DNA of 64,000 nucleotides from Thermithiobacillus plumbiphilus. Its GTDB lineage: Bacteria; Pseudomonadota; Gammaproteobacteria; Acidithiobacillales; Thermithiobacillaceae. The stretch spans positions 148,631 through 212,630 of the forward strand of contig NZ_JBBPCO010000001.1 in the NCBI RefSeq assembly GCF_038070005.1. The letters run 5' to 3'. The notes beneath the pieces are model-generated. The model did no database searches and was not told the DNA's origin. It was given only the letters and a program-made list of their open reading frames with translations. How positions within the stretch are numbered: position 1 is the first letter of the stretch; every line of letters begins with the position of its first letter. The position numbers and the translations under genes were made by a program. Shown piece after piece: positions 10,298 to 19,062 of the stretch.

Positions 10298-10900
10298 ATG
10301 TCTGTACTCGTCGGAAAAACCGCTCCTGACTTCACCGCGCCCGCCGTGATGGGCGACAACAGCATCAACGAGAACTTCCGCCTGTCCGAATTTGCCAAGG
10401 GCAAATATGCCGTCCTTTTTTTCTGGCCCCTGGATTTCACTTTCGTCTGCCCTTCCGAAATCATCGCCTTCGATCATCGCTGGGATGAATTCCAGAAGCG
10501 CAACTGCGAAGTGATCGGCGTGAGTGTGGATTCCCAGTACACCCATCTCGCCTGGAAGAATACCCCGGTCGACAAGGGTGGGGTCGGCAAGCTGCGCTTT
10601 CCCATGGTGGCTGATCTTACCCAGAGCATTGCCCGTGACTATGACGTGCTCACCACCGGCGGTGTGGCCTTGCGTGGTACCTTCCTGATCGACCGCGACA
10701 TGGTCGTACGCCATCAGGTCATCAATGACCTGCCCCTGGGTCGCAATATCGATGAAGCCATCCGCATGGTGGATGCCCTGCAGTTCTCCGAAGAGCACGG
10801 CGAGGTCTGTCCCGCCGGCTGGCAGCAGGGCAAACCGGGCATGAAGGCCAACCCCGAGGGCGTGGCGGACTACCTTTCCCAGCACGCCGGCGCGCTTTAA
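10298..10900 (+). CDS. ahpC: Typical 2-Cys peroxiredoxin (AhpC/Prx1 family)
   Basis: 200 residues from ATG 10298. An in-frame ATG at 10286 is less likely because GGAGG at 10287-10291 is ideally placed for 10298 and the family begins MSVLVGKxAPDF. The peroxidatic Cys51 sits in DFTFVCPSE, and the resolving Cys171 in a C-terminal EVCPAGW motif. It reduces hydrogen peroxide and organic peroxides in the cytoplasm, regenerated by AhpF or a thioredoxin-type reductase; neither gene is nearby. The sequence is closer to the Prx1/AhpC group with a long C-terminus than to the shorter E. coli AhpC. A strong terminator follows, so it is likely transcribed alone. Confidence 0.95.
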   Translation: MSVLVGKTAPDFTAPAVMGDNSINENFRLSEFAKGKYAVLFFWPLDFTFVCPSEIIAFDHRWDEFQKRNCEVIGVSVDSQYTHLAWKNTPVDKGGVGKLRFPMVADLTQSIARDYDVLTTGGVALRGTFLIDRDMVVRHQVINDLPLGRNIDEAIRMVDALQFSEEHGEVCPAGWQQGKPGMKANPEGVADYLSQHAGAL

Positions 10901-10920
10901 GCGTCATTTCCGGTCCAATC

Positions 10921-10949
10921 AACCCCCGTTTCCACAGGAAGCGGGGGTT
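10921..10949 (+). terminator. Intrinsic terminator of ahpC
   Basis: AACCCCCG (10921-10928) pairs with CGGGGGTT (10942-10949). Inner TTCC/GGAA pairs surround an ACA loop, and a T-containing tail follows. It separates ahpC from the PLD-nuclease gene. Confidence 0.8.
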
Positions 10950-10969
10950 TCCTGTCTTGAGGGGGGAAT

Positions 10970-11641
10970 GTGACACGTAGGCGGAAAAGCAGGCCATCGA
11001 TGCGCAGAGGGTTTGGCGCGCGCAGGAAGCTCGGTGTCGGTGCGGTGCTTGTGATGCTGGCCTTCACGGCGCTGGCCGAGGGTGGCTTTTACCACAAAGT
11101 GCGGGAAAGCGTCGGTGAATGGACCGGTCTTTTGAGTGCCCGGGCACCAGCATCGCCGCAGACGCTCAACGCCCAGGGCAGCATCACCGTGGCCTTTTCG
11201 CCCAAGGGCGGAGCCACCCAGGCGGTGGTCGATGCCATTCGCGGCGCAAAGGAACGCATCTGGGTACAGGCCTACAGTTTCACCAGCGCCCCCATTGCCC
11301 AGGCCCTGGTCCAGGCGCATGGTCGCGGGGTCAAGGTAATTGCCGTGCTCGACAAGAGTCAGCGCACCGCCAATTATTCAGAAGCGGACTACCTGGCCAA
11401 CCATGCGGTACCCACCTATATCGACGACCAGCATGCCATCGCGCACAACAAGATCATGGTGATCGATGGGGACACCCTGATCACCGGCAGCTTCAACTTC
11501 ACCAAGGCCGGCGAGAAGTCCAATGCCGAAAACCTGCTGATCTTCCGGGGAAATCCGGCACTGGTGGATCTTTATGGTCAGAACTTCCAGCATCACCGGG
11601 CGCATTCGACGGAGTTCAGGAACCGGCGCGGCTATGATTGA
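10970..11641 (+). CDS. Exported phospholipase D-family nuclease (Nuc-like, one HKD motif)
   Basis: 223 residues from GTG 10970, which follows a GAGGGGGG Shine-Dalgarno; ATG 11000 is an alternative. An Arg-rich start and a hydrophobic segment (about 21-36) form a signal peptide or membrane anchor, so the enzyme should act outside the cytoplasmic membrane. A single HKD motif is present: His159-x-Lys161-x4-Asp166, then GSFNFT. Single-HKD members such as Salmonella Nuc are homodimeric nonspecific endonucleases, with the active site built from two subunits. The substrate here could be DNA or a phosphodiester lipid. The 3' end overlaps the convergent mobB by 10 bases. Confidence 0.88.
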   Translation: MTRRRKSRPSMRRGFGARRKLGVGAVLVMLAFTALAEGGFYHKVRESVGEWTGLLSARAPASPQTLNAQGSITVAFSPKGGATQAVVDAIRGAKERIWVQAYSFTSAPIAQALVQAHGRGVKVIAVLDKSQRTANYSEADYLANHAVPTYIDDQHAIAHNKIMVIDGDTLITGSFNFTKAGEKSNAENLLIFRGNPALVDLYGQNFQHHRAHSTEFRNRRGYD

Positions 11642-12147
11642 GCCTGAACGCCTCGCCGGTGGAATGCCTCGATGAATCCGGCCACCGCATCGGGACCGTT
11701 CAGATCCAGACGCGGGCAGGGGCAGTCCAGGGGCGCATCGCTGGCCACCGCCCGGATCCAGGGATCATCGCGCGCGAGCAGCGGATGGCCGAGGCTCGGG
11801 CGGTGCACTTCCAGCTTGGGATGCTTGCCGTGGCGCATGCCCTCGACCAGCACCAGATCACTACGCGCCGGGTCGAGTTGCGCCAGCAGCGTCTCGAGCT
11901 GAGGTTCCTGGGGTTCGGGGAGTTCGGTGAAAAGCGCCCAGCGCCGGTCTGAGGCCGCCAGTACCTGGGCCGCGCCGGCCTCGCGCAGGCGATAGCTGTC
12001 CTTGCCGGGGATGTCCGGGTCGAAGTCGTGGTGGGTATGCTTGATGACTGCCACCCGCAGGCCACGCTGACGCAGCAGGGGGATGAGCCGGGTCAGCAGG
12101 GTGGTCTTGCCGCTGCCGCTGAAGCCCGCGATGCCGAGAACGATCAT
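11632..12147 (-). CDS. mobB: Molybdopterin-guanine dinucleotide biosynthesis adaptor MobB
   Basis: 171 residues. A P-loop GTPase with Walker A GFSGSGKTT at 8-16, followed by the family motif VIKHTHHDFD and the later DLVLVEGMRHGKHPKLEVHR. MobB binds GTP and assists MobA in converting molybdenum cofactor to the bis-MGD form. It lies 22 bases downstream of mobA on the same strand and is presumably coexpressed with it. Presence of the pair implies that the organism makes DMSO-reductase-family molybdoenzymes. Confidence 0.93.
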   Translation of the reverse strand: MIVLGIAGFSGSGKTTLLTRLIPLLRQRGLRVAVIKHTHHDFDPDIPGKDSYRLREAGAAQVLAASDRRWALFTELPEPQEPQLETLLAQLDPARSDLVLVEGMRHGKHPKLEVHRPSLGHPLLARDDPWIRAVASDAPLDCPCPRLDLNGPDAVAGFIEAFHRRGVQAQS

Positions 12148-12169
12148 GCTTGATTATCTCCGCAGGGGA

Positions 12170-12766
12170 TCATGAGAAATCATCCGCCAGCGTGGCTGTG
12201 AGATCCTGCGGATGGTTGCAGTTAAACATTTGGGTTTCCGTGAAGTCCACCCAGTTATGGGGGATGTCGGCGTACCAGCCCTGCACCCGCCGCTCGCCAC
12301 GGGCGAGATAAGCATCCAGCAGGGGCAGGAGATCTCGCCGGCACAGACAAAGCAAGGGATGTGGTCCGGATGGACTGCGCGCCAGCACCAGAGGAACGCT
12401 GTCGCGCGCACCCCAGAGCCGTTCGACAATGTCATCCGGCAGCAGGGGGCTGTCGACTGGCTGGGTGAAAAGCCAGTCTTCCCGGGCATGCAACAGTCCC
12501 TGGCGCAGACCCTGCAGGGGACCTGGATAGCCCGGCATGTCATCCTCCAGCACTCGGCAGCCCAAGGCCCTGTAATCCGCCTGGTTGCGGTTGGCGCTGA
12601 TGAGAATCTCGCGGGCTTGGTCACGCAGCCTGTTGAGCGCATGCTCGACCAGCGGGGCGCCCTGCCAGAGCAGCCAGCCCTTGTCCTGGCCCTGCATGCG
12701 CCGGCCCGCGCCGCCTGCAAGGATCAGGGCGCTCAGGGGCAGGGGTGTATGGTGCGTGGCAGGCAT
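12170..12766 (-). CDS. mobA: Molybdenum cofactor guanylyltransferase MobA
   Basis: 198 residues. A nucleotidyltransferase of the GT-A Rossmann type: the N-terminal LILAGGAGRRMQGQDKG is the NTP-binding signature, and a PVDSPLLP segment carries the metal-binding Asp. It transfers GMP from GTP to Mo-molybdopterin, yielding MGD. The order mobA-mobB on one strand matches the E. coli mob operon. The gene starts 82 bases from the divergent unknown gene at 12849, and that gap must hold both promoters. A tiny hairpin (GCGCC-AGCA-GGCGC, 12802-12815) lies there. Confidence 0.94.
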   Translation of the reverse strand: MPATHHTPLPLSALILAGGAGRRMQGQDKGWLLWQGAPLVEHALNRLRDQAREILISANRNQADYRALGCRVLEDDMPGYPGPLQGLRQGLLHAREDWLFTQPVDSPLLPDDIVERLWGARDSVPLVLARSPSGPHPLLCLCRRDLLPLLDAYLARGERRVQGWYADIPHNWVDFTETQMFNCNHPQDLTATLADDFS

Positions 12767-12848
12767 CCGGGCATTGTAGACAGGGCTTGGTATTCATGCC
12801 AGCGCCAGCAGGCGCGATATTTTCAAGACATTCTGAAAAGGTGATCCC

Positions 12849-13409
12849 ATGTTCAAGGACTGGTTCAGGAAATCTACGCCGGACAAAGCCGAGTCACGCA
12901 AGAGCCTGGTGCTGGAGGCGGGGATTCCGCCGGAGGAGCGGGTGGATCAGCTTCCGCTCTCGCAAATCCAGTTTCTGCGCCATTTCAACGGCTTTGGCGA
13001 ACTGCCCGATGATCCGCAATTGCGGGATACGCTCTTGCGCAGCCTGCAGGATCCGAATTTTCTGCTGGATCTGCCGCGCGGCACGGCCCAGCGCCTGCTG
13101 TCGCCTGGTGGTGCGCTGGCCGGCTCGGGCATCGCTGCAGATACCTTGCTGCGCTTCCTGAATCTGATGCATGGCGAGGTCACCCGGGCCATGTACATCA
13201 AGGCTGCCCGCGAACGCCTCGGCGCGCGCGGCATCCGCTTCCTGCTGCCCGACAACGTCACGGTCCCGCCGGAGGAGCGGGCCATCGTCGAGACGGATGC
13301 CCATGGGCTTGGTGCCGGAGCTTATCCCTTTGACGCCATGCCGGAAAACCCGCATCCCGGGCAGCCGGCCAAGTATTACGTGCGGGTCATCCTGGACGAG
13401 CCTTCCTGA
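12849..13409 (+). CDS. Protein of unknown function, 186 aa
   Basis: A complete frame with a good Shine-Dalgarno (AAAGGTGAT) before the ATG and codon use like its neighbours, so it is a real gene. I do not recognise the family. The protein is soluble-looking, without signal peptide, membrane helix or Cys pattern. It starts basic (MFKDWFRK), has a helical middle with RFLNLMHGEVTRAMY-type amphipathic character, and ends in a strand-like stretch (KYYVRVILDE). It precedes leuB by 111 bases and diverges from mobA. A weak promoter between it and leuB suggests the two need not form one operon. No function is proposed. Confidence 0.75.
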   Translation: MFKDWFRKSTPDKAESRKSLVLEAGIPPEERVDQLPLSQIQFLRHFNGFGELPDDPQLRDTLLRSLQDPNFLLDLPRGTAQRLLSPGGALAGSGIAADTLLRFLNLMHGEVTRAMYIKAARERLGARGIRFLLPDNVTVPPEERAIVETDAHGLGAGAYPFDAMPENPHPGQPAKYYVRVILDEPS

Positions 13410-13433
13410 ATGATCCAACCTGTTTTTTAGGCA

Positions 13434-13461
13434 TTGTTTTGGGTATTCTAGGACGTTTTAT
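13434..13461 (+). promoter_or_regulatory. Possible promoter of leuB
   Basis: TTGTTT (13434-13439) and TTTTAT (13456-13461) at 16-base spacing lie about 60 bases before leuB. Both are 4 of 6 matches in a locally A+T-rich patch. Evidence is modest. Confidence 0.35.
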
Positions 13462-13520
13462 GTTGCCAGGCTGGGCAAGCCGGCAGATCCTTCAAACAGT
13501 CAGGGTGGGAACGTAGCCTC

Positions 13521-14606
13521 ATGAGCAAGAAAATCGCGGTGTTGCCGGGGGATGGCATTGGTCCGGAGATCGTGGCCGAAGCCGTCAAGGTGCTGGTCTG
13601 GTTGCGGGATGCGCAGGGGCTGGATCTGGAGATGAGCGAGGCCCTGGTCGGTGGCGCGGCCATCGACGCGACCGGCGGCCCGCTGCCCGAAAGTACCCTG
13701 AAGCTTGCCCTGGAGGCCGATGCCGTCCTGCTGGGTGCGGTGGGTGGCCCCAAGTGGGAACCGCTGCCGCATGCCATCCGCCCGGAGCGCGGCCTGCTGG
13801 GACTGCGCAAGGAGCTGGATCTCTTTGCCAATCTGCGGCCCGCCAGCGTCTATCCGCAACTGGTTGATGCCTCGCCGCTCAAGCCCGAGCTGGTGTCCGG
13901 CATCGACATCCTGGTGGTGCGCGAACTGACCGGAGACATCTATTTCGGCCAGCCGCGCGGCGTCGAAACCCTGCCCGATGGCAGCCGCCGCGGCTACAAC
14001 ACCATGGTCTATTCGGAAGCCGAGATCGAGCGCATCGCCCATGTCGCCTTCAAGGCCGCACAGGGTCGCCAGGGCAGGCTCTGCTCGGTGGACAAGGCCA
14101 ACGTGCTGGAGACCACCGAACTCTGGCGCGAGGTCCTCACCCGCATCGGCCAGCAGGAATACCCCGAGGTCGAGCTGAGCCACATGTACGTGGACAATGC
14201 CGCCATGCAACTCATCCGCAATCCGCGCCAGTTCGATGTGATCGTCACCGGCAATATCTTCGGCGACATCCTCTCGGACGAGGCCAGCCAGCTCACTGGC
14301 TCCATCGGCATGCTGGCCTCTGCCAGTCTTGGCACGAAATACGGCATGTACGAGCCCATCCACGGCTCAGCGCCGGATATTGCCGGCCAAGGGATTGCCA
14401 ATCCGATCGCGACCATCCTGTCCGTTGCCATGATGCTGCGCTACTCCCTGAACGAGCCGGTCTGGGCGGATCGCATCGAGGCCGCGGTCAGCCGGGTGCT
14501 GGATCAGGGCCTGCGCACCGCGGACATCCATGCGCCGGGCACCCGGCGGGTGGGTACGCACGAGATGGGTGACGCCGTCCTGGCGGCCCTGCAGGCCGGC
14601 CAGTGA
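13521..14606 (+). CDS. leuB: 3-isopropylmalate dehydrogenase
   Basis: 361 residues, the normal length. It oxidises and decarboxylates 3-isopropylmalate with NAD to 2-oxoisocaproate, the third step of leucine synthesis. Family motifs are clear: [10 protein letters not shown] at the N-terminus, GGPKWE, the Arg-rich substrate loop [19 protein letters not shown], and the signature region [17 protein letters not shown] with the catalytic Asp residues. The start [12 protein letters not shown] fits the family. leuB-asd adjacency is common in proteobacteria; leuC and leuD are not in the window. Confidence 0.97.
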   Translation: MSKKIAVLPGDGIGPEIVAEAVKVLVWLRDAQGLDLEMSEALVGGAAIDATGGPLPESTLKLALEADAVLLGAVGGPKWEPLPHAIRPERGLLGLRKELDLFANLRPASVYPQLVDASPLKPELVSGIDILVVRELTGDIYFGQPRGVETLPDGSRRGYNTMVYSEAEIERIAHVAFKAAQGRQGRLCSVDKANVLETTELWREVLTRIGQQEYPEVELSHMYVDNAAMQLIRNPRQFDVIVTGNIFGDILSDEASQLTGSIGMLASASLGTKYGMYEPIHGSAPDIAGQGIANPIATILSVAMMLRYSLNEPVWADRIEAAVSRVLDQGLRTADIHAPGTRRVGTHEMGDAVLAALQAGQ

Positions 14607-14697
14607 AAAATCATTCCGCGTCGCCTATTTAACTATTTTCTTCGGGAGCATGCCTCAGTCGGTGTGTCTCCCAAGCAGAACATCCCTGGAGATTGCC

Positions 14698-15720
14698 GTG
14701 AAGAAGTCTGCCTATAACGTGGCCGTACTGGGCGCCACCGGCGCCGTTGGCGAAACCATGCTGTCCATCCTTGAGTCCCGCAAATTCCCGGTTGCCGAAC
14801 TCTACCTGCTCGGTAGCGAACGCTCGGCCGGGGCCGAGATCAGCTTTCGCGGCAAGACCCACATCGTGGGCAATGCCGCGGATTTCGACTGGTCGAAGGC
14901 CGATATCGGACTTTTTTCAGCGGGTGGTTCGGTCAGCGCCGAGTACGCCCCGAAGGCCGCCGCAGCCGGTTGCGTGGTGATCGACAACACCGCGCAGTTC
15001 CGTTATGAGCCGGACATTCCGCTGGTGGTGCCCGAGGTCAATGCCCATCGCATCGCCGATTACACCAATCGCGGCATCATCGCCAACCCCAACTGCTCGA
15101 CCATCCAGATGCTGCTGGCCCTGAAGCCCATCCATAACGCCGCCCGGATCGAGCGCGTCGTGGTTTCCACCTATCAGGCCGTCAGCGGCACCGGCAAGGC
15201 CGCCATCGAGGAACTCGCCGGCCAGACCATGGCACTGTTCAACCACAAGGAAGTCGAGGCGAAGGTCTACCCCAAGCGCATCGCCTTCAACTGCCTGCCC
15301 CAGATCGACGTCTTCCTGGACAACGGGTATACCAAGGAAGAAATGAAGATGACCTGGGAGACCAAGAAGATCATGGAGGACGACAGCATCGAACTGTCCG
15401 CCACCTGCGTGCGCGTGCCGGTGTTCTATGGGCATTCCGAGGCCGTGAATGTGGTGACCGAGAAAAAATTGTCCGCCGAACAGGTACGCGAACTGCTCGG
15501 CCAGGCCCCTGGCGTGCAGGTCATGGACGAGCGTCAACCGGGCGGCTATCCCACCGCCACCGAGGCCGCCAACACAGATCCCGCCTATGTCGGGCGCATC
15601 CGCGAGGACGTATCGCATCCGCGTGGCATCAATTTCTGGGTGGTGGCCGACAACGTGCGCAAGGGCGCGGCGCTCAACAGCGTGCAGATTGCGGAATTGC
15701 TGATTCGCGACTACATATAA
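14698..15720 (+). CDS. asd: Aspartate-semialdehyde dehydrogenase
   Basis: 340 residues from GTG 14698, chosen because GGAG (14688-14691) lies 6 bases upstream and the NADP-binding motif VAVLGATGAVG follows at once. An upstream in-frame extension would overlap leuB and has no family similarity. The active-site Cys133 lies in NPNCST, and the later GHSEAV region carries the conserved His. It reduces aspartyl phosphate to the semialdehyde that feeds lysine/DAP, methionine and threonine synthesis, which links it to the dap and metZ genes elsewhere in the window. It is of the Pseudomonas/Gram-positive Asd type rather than the longer E. coli form. Confidence 0.95.
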   Translation: MKKSAYNVAVLGATGAVGETMLSILESRKFPVAELYLLGSERSAGAEISFRGKTHIVGNAADFDWSKADIGLFSAGGSVSAEYAPKAAAAGCVVIDNTAQFRYEPDIPLVVPEVNAHRIADYTNRGIIANPNCSTIQMLLALKPIHNAARIERVVVSTYQAVSGTGKAAIEELAGQTMALFNHKEVEAKVYPKRIAFNCLPQIDVFLDNGYTKEEMKMTWETKKIMEDDSIELSATCVRVPVFYGHSEAVNVVTEKKLSAEQVRELLGQAPGVQVMDERQPGGYPTATEAANTDPAYVGRIREDVSHPRGINFWVVADNVRKGAALNSVQIAELLIRDYI

Positions 15721-15735
15721 ATTTGAAAATCCACA

Positions 15736-15778
15736 ATGCGCAAAACGCATGCGGGTGAGGAACAGGCGTGGATATAAA
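15736..15778 (+). promoter_or_regulatory. Palindrome and -10-like box before fimV
   Basis: In the 113-base gap between asd and fimV, ATGCG-CAAAA-CGCAT forms a small hairpin (15736-15750), followed by TATAAA (15773-15778). The -35 at 17-base distance is poor. The hairpin has no T-run, so an operator is more likely than a terminator. GGGAGG directly before the fimV ATG is the ribosome binding site. Confidence 0.3.
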
Positions 15779-15833
15779 AAATCAATAAGCACCGGGGCGC
15801 GCTCCTGCGCGAACCGGCATCACGGGAGGCTGC

Positions 15834-18236
15834 ATGCGTAGCAAGATACTGGGTGGATTACTTCTCGGCGCGGGCCTCATGGCCCCGACGGTTTCCTGGT
15901 CCCTGGGACTGGGTGACATGACCGTCCTGTCCGGGCCGGGAGAACCCTTCCGGGCCCAGATTCCACTGCGCTCCGTAACCGCCGAGGATCTCGATGCCCT
16001 ACGGGTGCGGCTGGCGTCGCCGGCAGCCTTTGACAGCATCGGCGTGCAACGCGCCCCCGGTGTCGAGCAGCTCAATTTCCGCATCAAATCCGGCGGCACG
16101 CCGGTCGTGCTTGTCAGCAGCAGTCGTCCTCTCCCTGCGGGGAGCCTGCACTTCCTGGTGGAACTGGAATGGGGTGGTGGCAAGCTGATCAAGGATTATC
16201 TGGCCCGCATGCGTTATCCCGAATCACCCGTTGCCAGTCCCGTGTTGCCCCAGCCTGTCATCACCGTACCAGTCGCACCGTCCCAGGCCATGCCCGTGCA
16301 GCGCCCGACAGTTGCTTCCTCCGGCAACCAGGCCCACGCAATGCCCCGGCATGCCAGCCGCCCGGCGCCGCAGCCCATCGGTCCTGGCCAGCAGTGGTCG
16401 CGGGTGGCCATCTATGGTCCGGTGACCGGCAAGGACAATCTCTACCGCATCGCCTCGCGGATGCGCGGTGACAATGGTTTGGGCCTGAGCCAGGTCATGG
16501 CTGCCCTGTATCAGCACAATCCAGACGCCTTTCTTGGCGGCAATCCGGACGTCCTGCGCCCGGGTGCCGTGCTCAAAGCCCCTCCGCTGAATCTGATTCA
16601 GGCGATGAGTGATGCCGACGCCGTGCGCATCCTGACCCGCCGTGAAGCCGGGGCCGCCAAGCCGCATGCCCGCCCCGCCGCGCCGGTCAGCCCGGCAGTC
16701 GTCCAGCCAGTCAAACCGGAGCCAGGGACCCGACCGGTTTCTGCCCCGGCACAGGTAAGACCTGCAGCGCCAGGACAGCCCGATTTTTATATCAGCCCTG
16801 CAGCAGCCACAGCCAGCGCCGCAACGGCTGGCAGCGCTACGGTTTCGGCAAGCGTGCAGGCCCTGCAGGAAGAAAATCTGGCCAATAAAAAGGCCTACGA
16901 GCTGCTTTCCCAGACGGTCACGCGTCTGAACCAGAAGATGGGGGAGCAGCAGAAGCACCTGCTGGAGCTTCAGGCCCAGAGCGATGCCACCCTGCGGAAC
17001 TCCCCGGATGCCCTGCTCAAGAATCCGCTGATGCTGCTGATGGTGGGCAGCAATGCCCTGCTTCTGGTGCTGGTGCTGTACCTGCTCTGGCGTCAGCGGC
17101 GCAGCAGCCGCGACATTGCCGCGGCTCAGGCCAGCCTGCGATCCATGGAAAAGGAAAAGGTGCTGCAGAGCCGCGAGCAGAATCGCACGGCCAGGCGGCA
17201 GAAGATCGACTCGCAAGCAGTCGCCATTGCAACGCCGGCTGCCGTTCCTGCTGTTCAGAAAGAAGCGGCCCCGGCACAGATCACGGAACAGGTGCTCGCC
17301 AGCACGGAGAGTCCTGAGGTGGATGCCCTCGATCAGGCGGAGCTTTATCTGACCTACGGCCGGGTTCAGCAGGCACAGGAGGCACTGGAAACAGCCCTGA
17401 CGCAGCAGCCCGGTCGCAAGGAGGTCTACGTGAAGTTGCTGGATCTCTATGCCAAGCAGTCGAAGCTGGATGATTATCTGGACCTGGCGGAACGCATGCG
17501 GGGCCGCTTTGGCAAGGACAATCCGGCCTGGCGCGGGGTGATGGCGCAGGGGGCTCTGCTCTTTCCAGGCAATCCCTTGTTCGAGGATCAACCTGTAGCC
17601 GCTGCGACGCCGAACCCGGCGTCTGGGTTCATGGAACTGGACCTTTCCGACAATGCTCCAGCTGCTGTCAGGGATAGCGACCATTCATTTGAGGAACTCG
17701 CGGCTGCCCAGGAGAATTCCAGCCCGGAACCTGGCGGTCAGGAAGTCGCAACCGCTGGATCCAATATCATCGATTTCGACCTGGGTGGGCTTGAATTCGA
17801 TCCTGCCAGCGCGCGGGCCGGTTCACGGGTCCTGAAGGATTCAGTCGTTTCGACCAGTGAAGTTGCTGAATTCAATCTGGACCTTGCCCCGGAGTCAGGT
17901 CTTGCCAAGGCGCACGAGGATGTCTTTGCCGCGCTGGATCGTGAGTTCAGCGCCCTGGAAGAAGTCGTGACACCATCATCTTCGGAGTCGTTCACGCCTG
18001 AAAGGGAAGAGGGATTGTTCCTGGATCTGGCACCGGCCACAGCTGTCGCCCCTGATCCAGCCAGTGAAACGGATCTCACTGACTGGGATGGCATGGATAC
18101 CAAGCTTGATCTCGCCAAGGCCTACGTGGATATGGGGGATAGTGAATCAGCCCGCGAACTGTTGCAGGAAATCGCGCAACAGGGCGACGCCCGCGTGCGC
18201 TCCGAGGCCCAGCAACTGCTTGCCGCCATTGGCTGA
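15834..18236 (+). CDS. fimV: FimV/HubP-family polar hub protein
   Basis: 800 residues. Signal peptide (about 1-22), a conserved FimV N-terminal domain (LGLGDMTVLSGPGEPFRAQI), a LysM-like peptidoglycan-binding region (about 195-255), a Pro/Ala-rich linker, a short coiled coil (about 340-385), one membrane helix (about 397-418), a TPR-like segment (about 495-565) and an acidic region. It closes with the FimV C-terminal domain (TKLDLAKAYVDMGDSESARELL). FimV organises type IV pilus and polarity factors at the cell pole. The position just before truA is the same as in Pseudomonas. The acidic C-terminal repeats are usually divergent and shorter here than in Pseudomonas FimV. Confidence 0.92.
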   Translation: MRSKILGGLLLGAGLMAPTVSWSLGLGDMTVLSGPGEPFRAQIPLRSVTAEDLDALRVRLASPAAFDSIGVQRAPGVEQLNFRIKSGGTPVVLVSSSRPLPAGSLHFLVELEWGGGKLIKDYLARMRYPESPVASPVLPQPVITVPVAPSQAMPVQRPTVASSGNQAHAMPRHASRPAPQPIGPGQQWSRVAIYGPVTGKDNLYRIASRMRGDNGLGLSQVMAALYQHNPDAFLGGNPDVLRPGAVLKAPPLNLIQAMSDADAVRILTRREAGAAKPHARPAAPVSPAVVQPVKPEPGTRPVSAPAQVRPAAPGQPDFYISPAAATASAATAGSATVSASVQALQEENLANKKAYELLSQTVTRLNQKMGEQQKHLLELQAQSDATLRNSPDALLKNPLMLLMVGSNALLLVLVLYLLWRQRRSSRDIAAAQASLRSMEKEKVLQSREQNRTARRQKIDSQAVAIATPAAVPAVQKEAAPAQITEQVLASTESPEVDALDQAELYLTYGRVQQAQEALETALTQQPGRKEVYVKLLDLYAKQSKLDDYLDLAERMRGRFGKDNPAWRGVMAQGALLFPGNPLFEDQPVAAATPNPASGFMELDLSDNAPAAVRDSDHSFEELAAAQENSSPEPGGQEVATAGSNIIDFDLGGLEFDPASARAGSRVLKDSVVSTSEVAEFNLDLAPESGLAKAHEDVFAALDREFSALEEVVTPSSSESFTPEREEGLFLDLAPATAVAPDPASETDLTDWDGMDTKLDLAKAYVDMGDSESARELLQEIAQQGDARVRSEAQQLLAAIG

Positions 18237-18264
18237 TTAGCAGCGCCCGCTTTGCTTGCTGCTC

Positions 18265-18282
18265 GTGCCCCCCTGGGGGCAC
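18265..18282 (+). repeat. Perfect inverted repeat after fimV
   Basis: GTGCCCCC and GGGGGCAC are separated by only CT, giving a 7-bp stem with a 4-base loop 28 bases after the fimV stop. No T-run follows (GCTGTGCGAC), so it is not a standard terminator. It may slow polymerase or protect the 3' end. Confidence 0.55.
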
Positions 18283-18333
18283 GCTGTGCGACTATCATGC
18301 CCTGTTGCAACGGGCCAGGGCTGGAGTGATTCC

Positions 18334-19062
18334 TTGCTAGGGGTATGTCGTTCCATCAGAGCCTTGCATCCACTGGCCCGGCTCTGGGTGCTCATCATCA
18401 TCAGTCTGGCCCTGACTTTTCATCTGGTCCCCTTGCTGCCGGTGCTGCTCCTGTTGACTACCCTGGTTCTGCTCTGCGACAGGCCGGATCGCCAGATCCT
18501 CATGCGTACCTTGCGGCGACTGCGTTGGCTTCTGCTCGCCACCCTGCTCCTGCACGCCTATTTGACGCCGGGGCCCTTGCTTTTCCCGGAAGTCGGGGTA
18601 TTGTCTCCGGCACGCGAGGGCTTGCGGGAAGGGTTGCTGCGTTCCCTGGCCCTGCTTTTCATGGCCTTCTGGGCGATCTGGCTCATGCATGGCGTTGCGC
18701 CCGCTCTTATGGCCCAGGCAATTGCACGCCTGCTGCAGCCCTTTGGCCGGCTGGGGTTTCCCGTGGCGCGCCTGGCCTCCCGCCTGTCCCTGACCCTGGC
18801 CGCCGTGGATGCCATGGGCGCACGGGCGCGCAGCCTGCGTGATAGTCTTGCCACCGAACGCATGCCCGAGGGGCTATGGGCAGGCTTGCGGCTGAGGGCC
18901 GAGGTGCTCCTGCGGCTTTTTGAAGAAATTGAAAATGAGCATCCCGCAGCAAGGCCCGAGCCAGAGATGCCCTTGCCGAGACTTGCCTGGCGGGATCTCC
19001 TGATGCTGTTGCTGGTTCTTGGTCTGATGGGGTTTGCTTTGTTGATCGATGGTTTGCAATGA
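18334..19062 (+). CDS. CbiQ/EcfT-like integral membrane protein
   Basis: 242 residues from TTG 18334, supported by GGAG (18323-18326) 7 bases upstream; longer frames would run through the fimV hairpin. About five membrane helices are visible: two tight pairs near the N-terminus, one central, and one at the C-terminus. A cytoplasmic amphipathic region contains Ala/Arg clusters (MGARARSLRDS) such as EcfT proteins use to couple to their ATPases. EcfT is the transmembrane coupling subunit of ECF vitamin and metal transporters, but no ATPase or substrate-binding S subunit is encoded here. The ATGA overlap with truA points to coupled translation. The family call is moderate; a role in transport is inferred. 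Confidence 0.65.
   Translation: MLGVCRSIRALHPLARLWVLIIISLALTFHLVPLLPVLLLLTTLVLLCDRPDRQILMRTLRRLRWLLLATLLLHAYLTPGPLLFPEVGVLSPAREGLREGLLRSLALLFMAFWAIWLMHGVAPALMAQAIARLLQPFGRLGFPVARLASRLSLTLAAVDAMGARARSLRDSLATERMPEGLWAGLRLRAEVLLRLFEEIENEHPAARPEPEMPLPRLAWRDLLMLLLVLGLMGFALLIDGLQ

Noticed and set aside
12802-12815. Terminator between mobA and the unknown gene
   Set aside because: The genes are divergent, so no terminator is expected. The 5-bp GCGCC/GGCGC hairpin is short and probably chance in this G+C-rich DNA.
14530-14697. An extended N-terminus for Asd
   Set aside because: The in-frame extension overlaps leuB and lacks family similarity, and GTG 14698 has an ideal GGAG and directly precedes the nucleotide-binding motif.
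15736-15750. Shared regulatory palindrome with the site at 32596-32614
   Set aside because: Both contain a GCAAAA-type core with ATGCG/CGCAT arms, but the arm order and spacing differ, so a common regulator is not supported.
16224-17684. A 486-codon minus-strand frame inside fimV
   Set aside because: It lies wholly antisense to fimV, shows no family similarity or ribosome binding site, and reflects the biased third positions of fimV.
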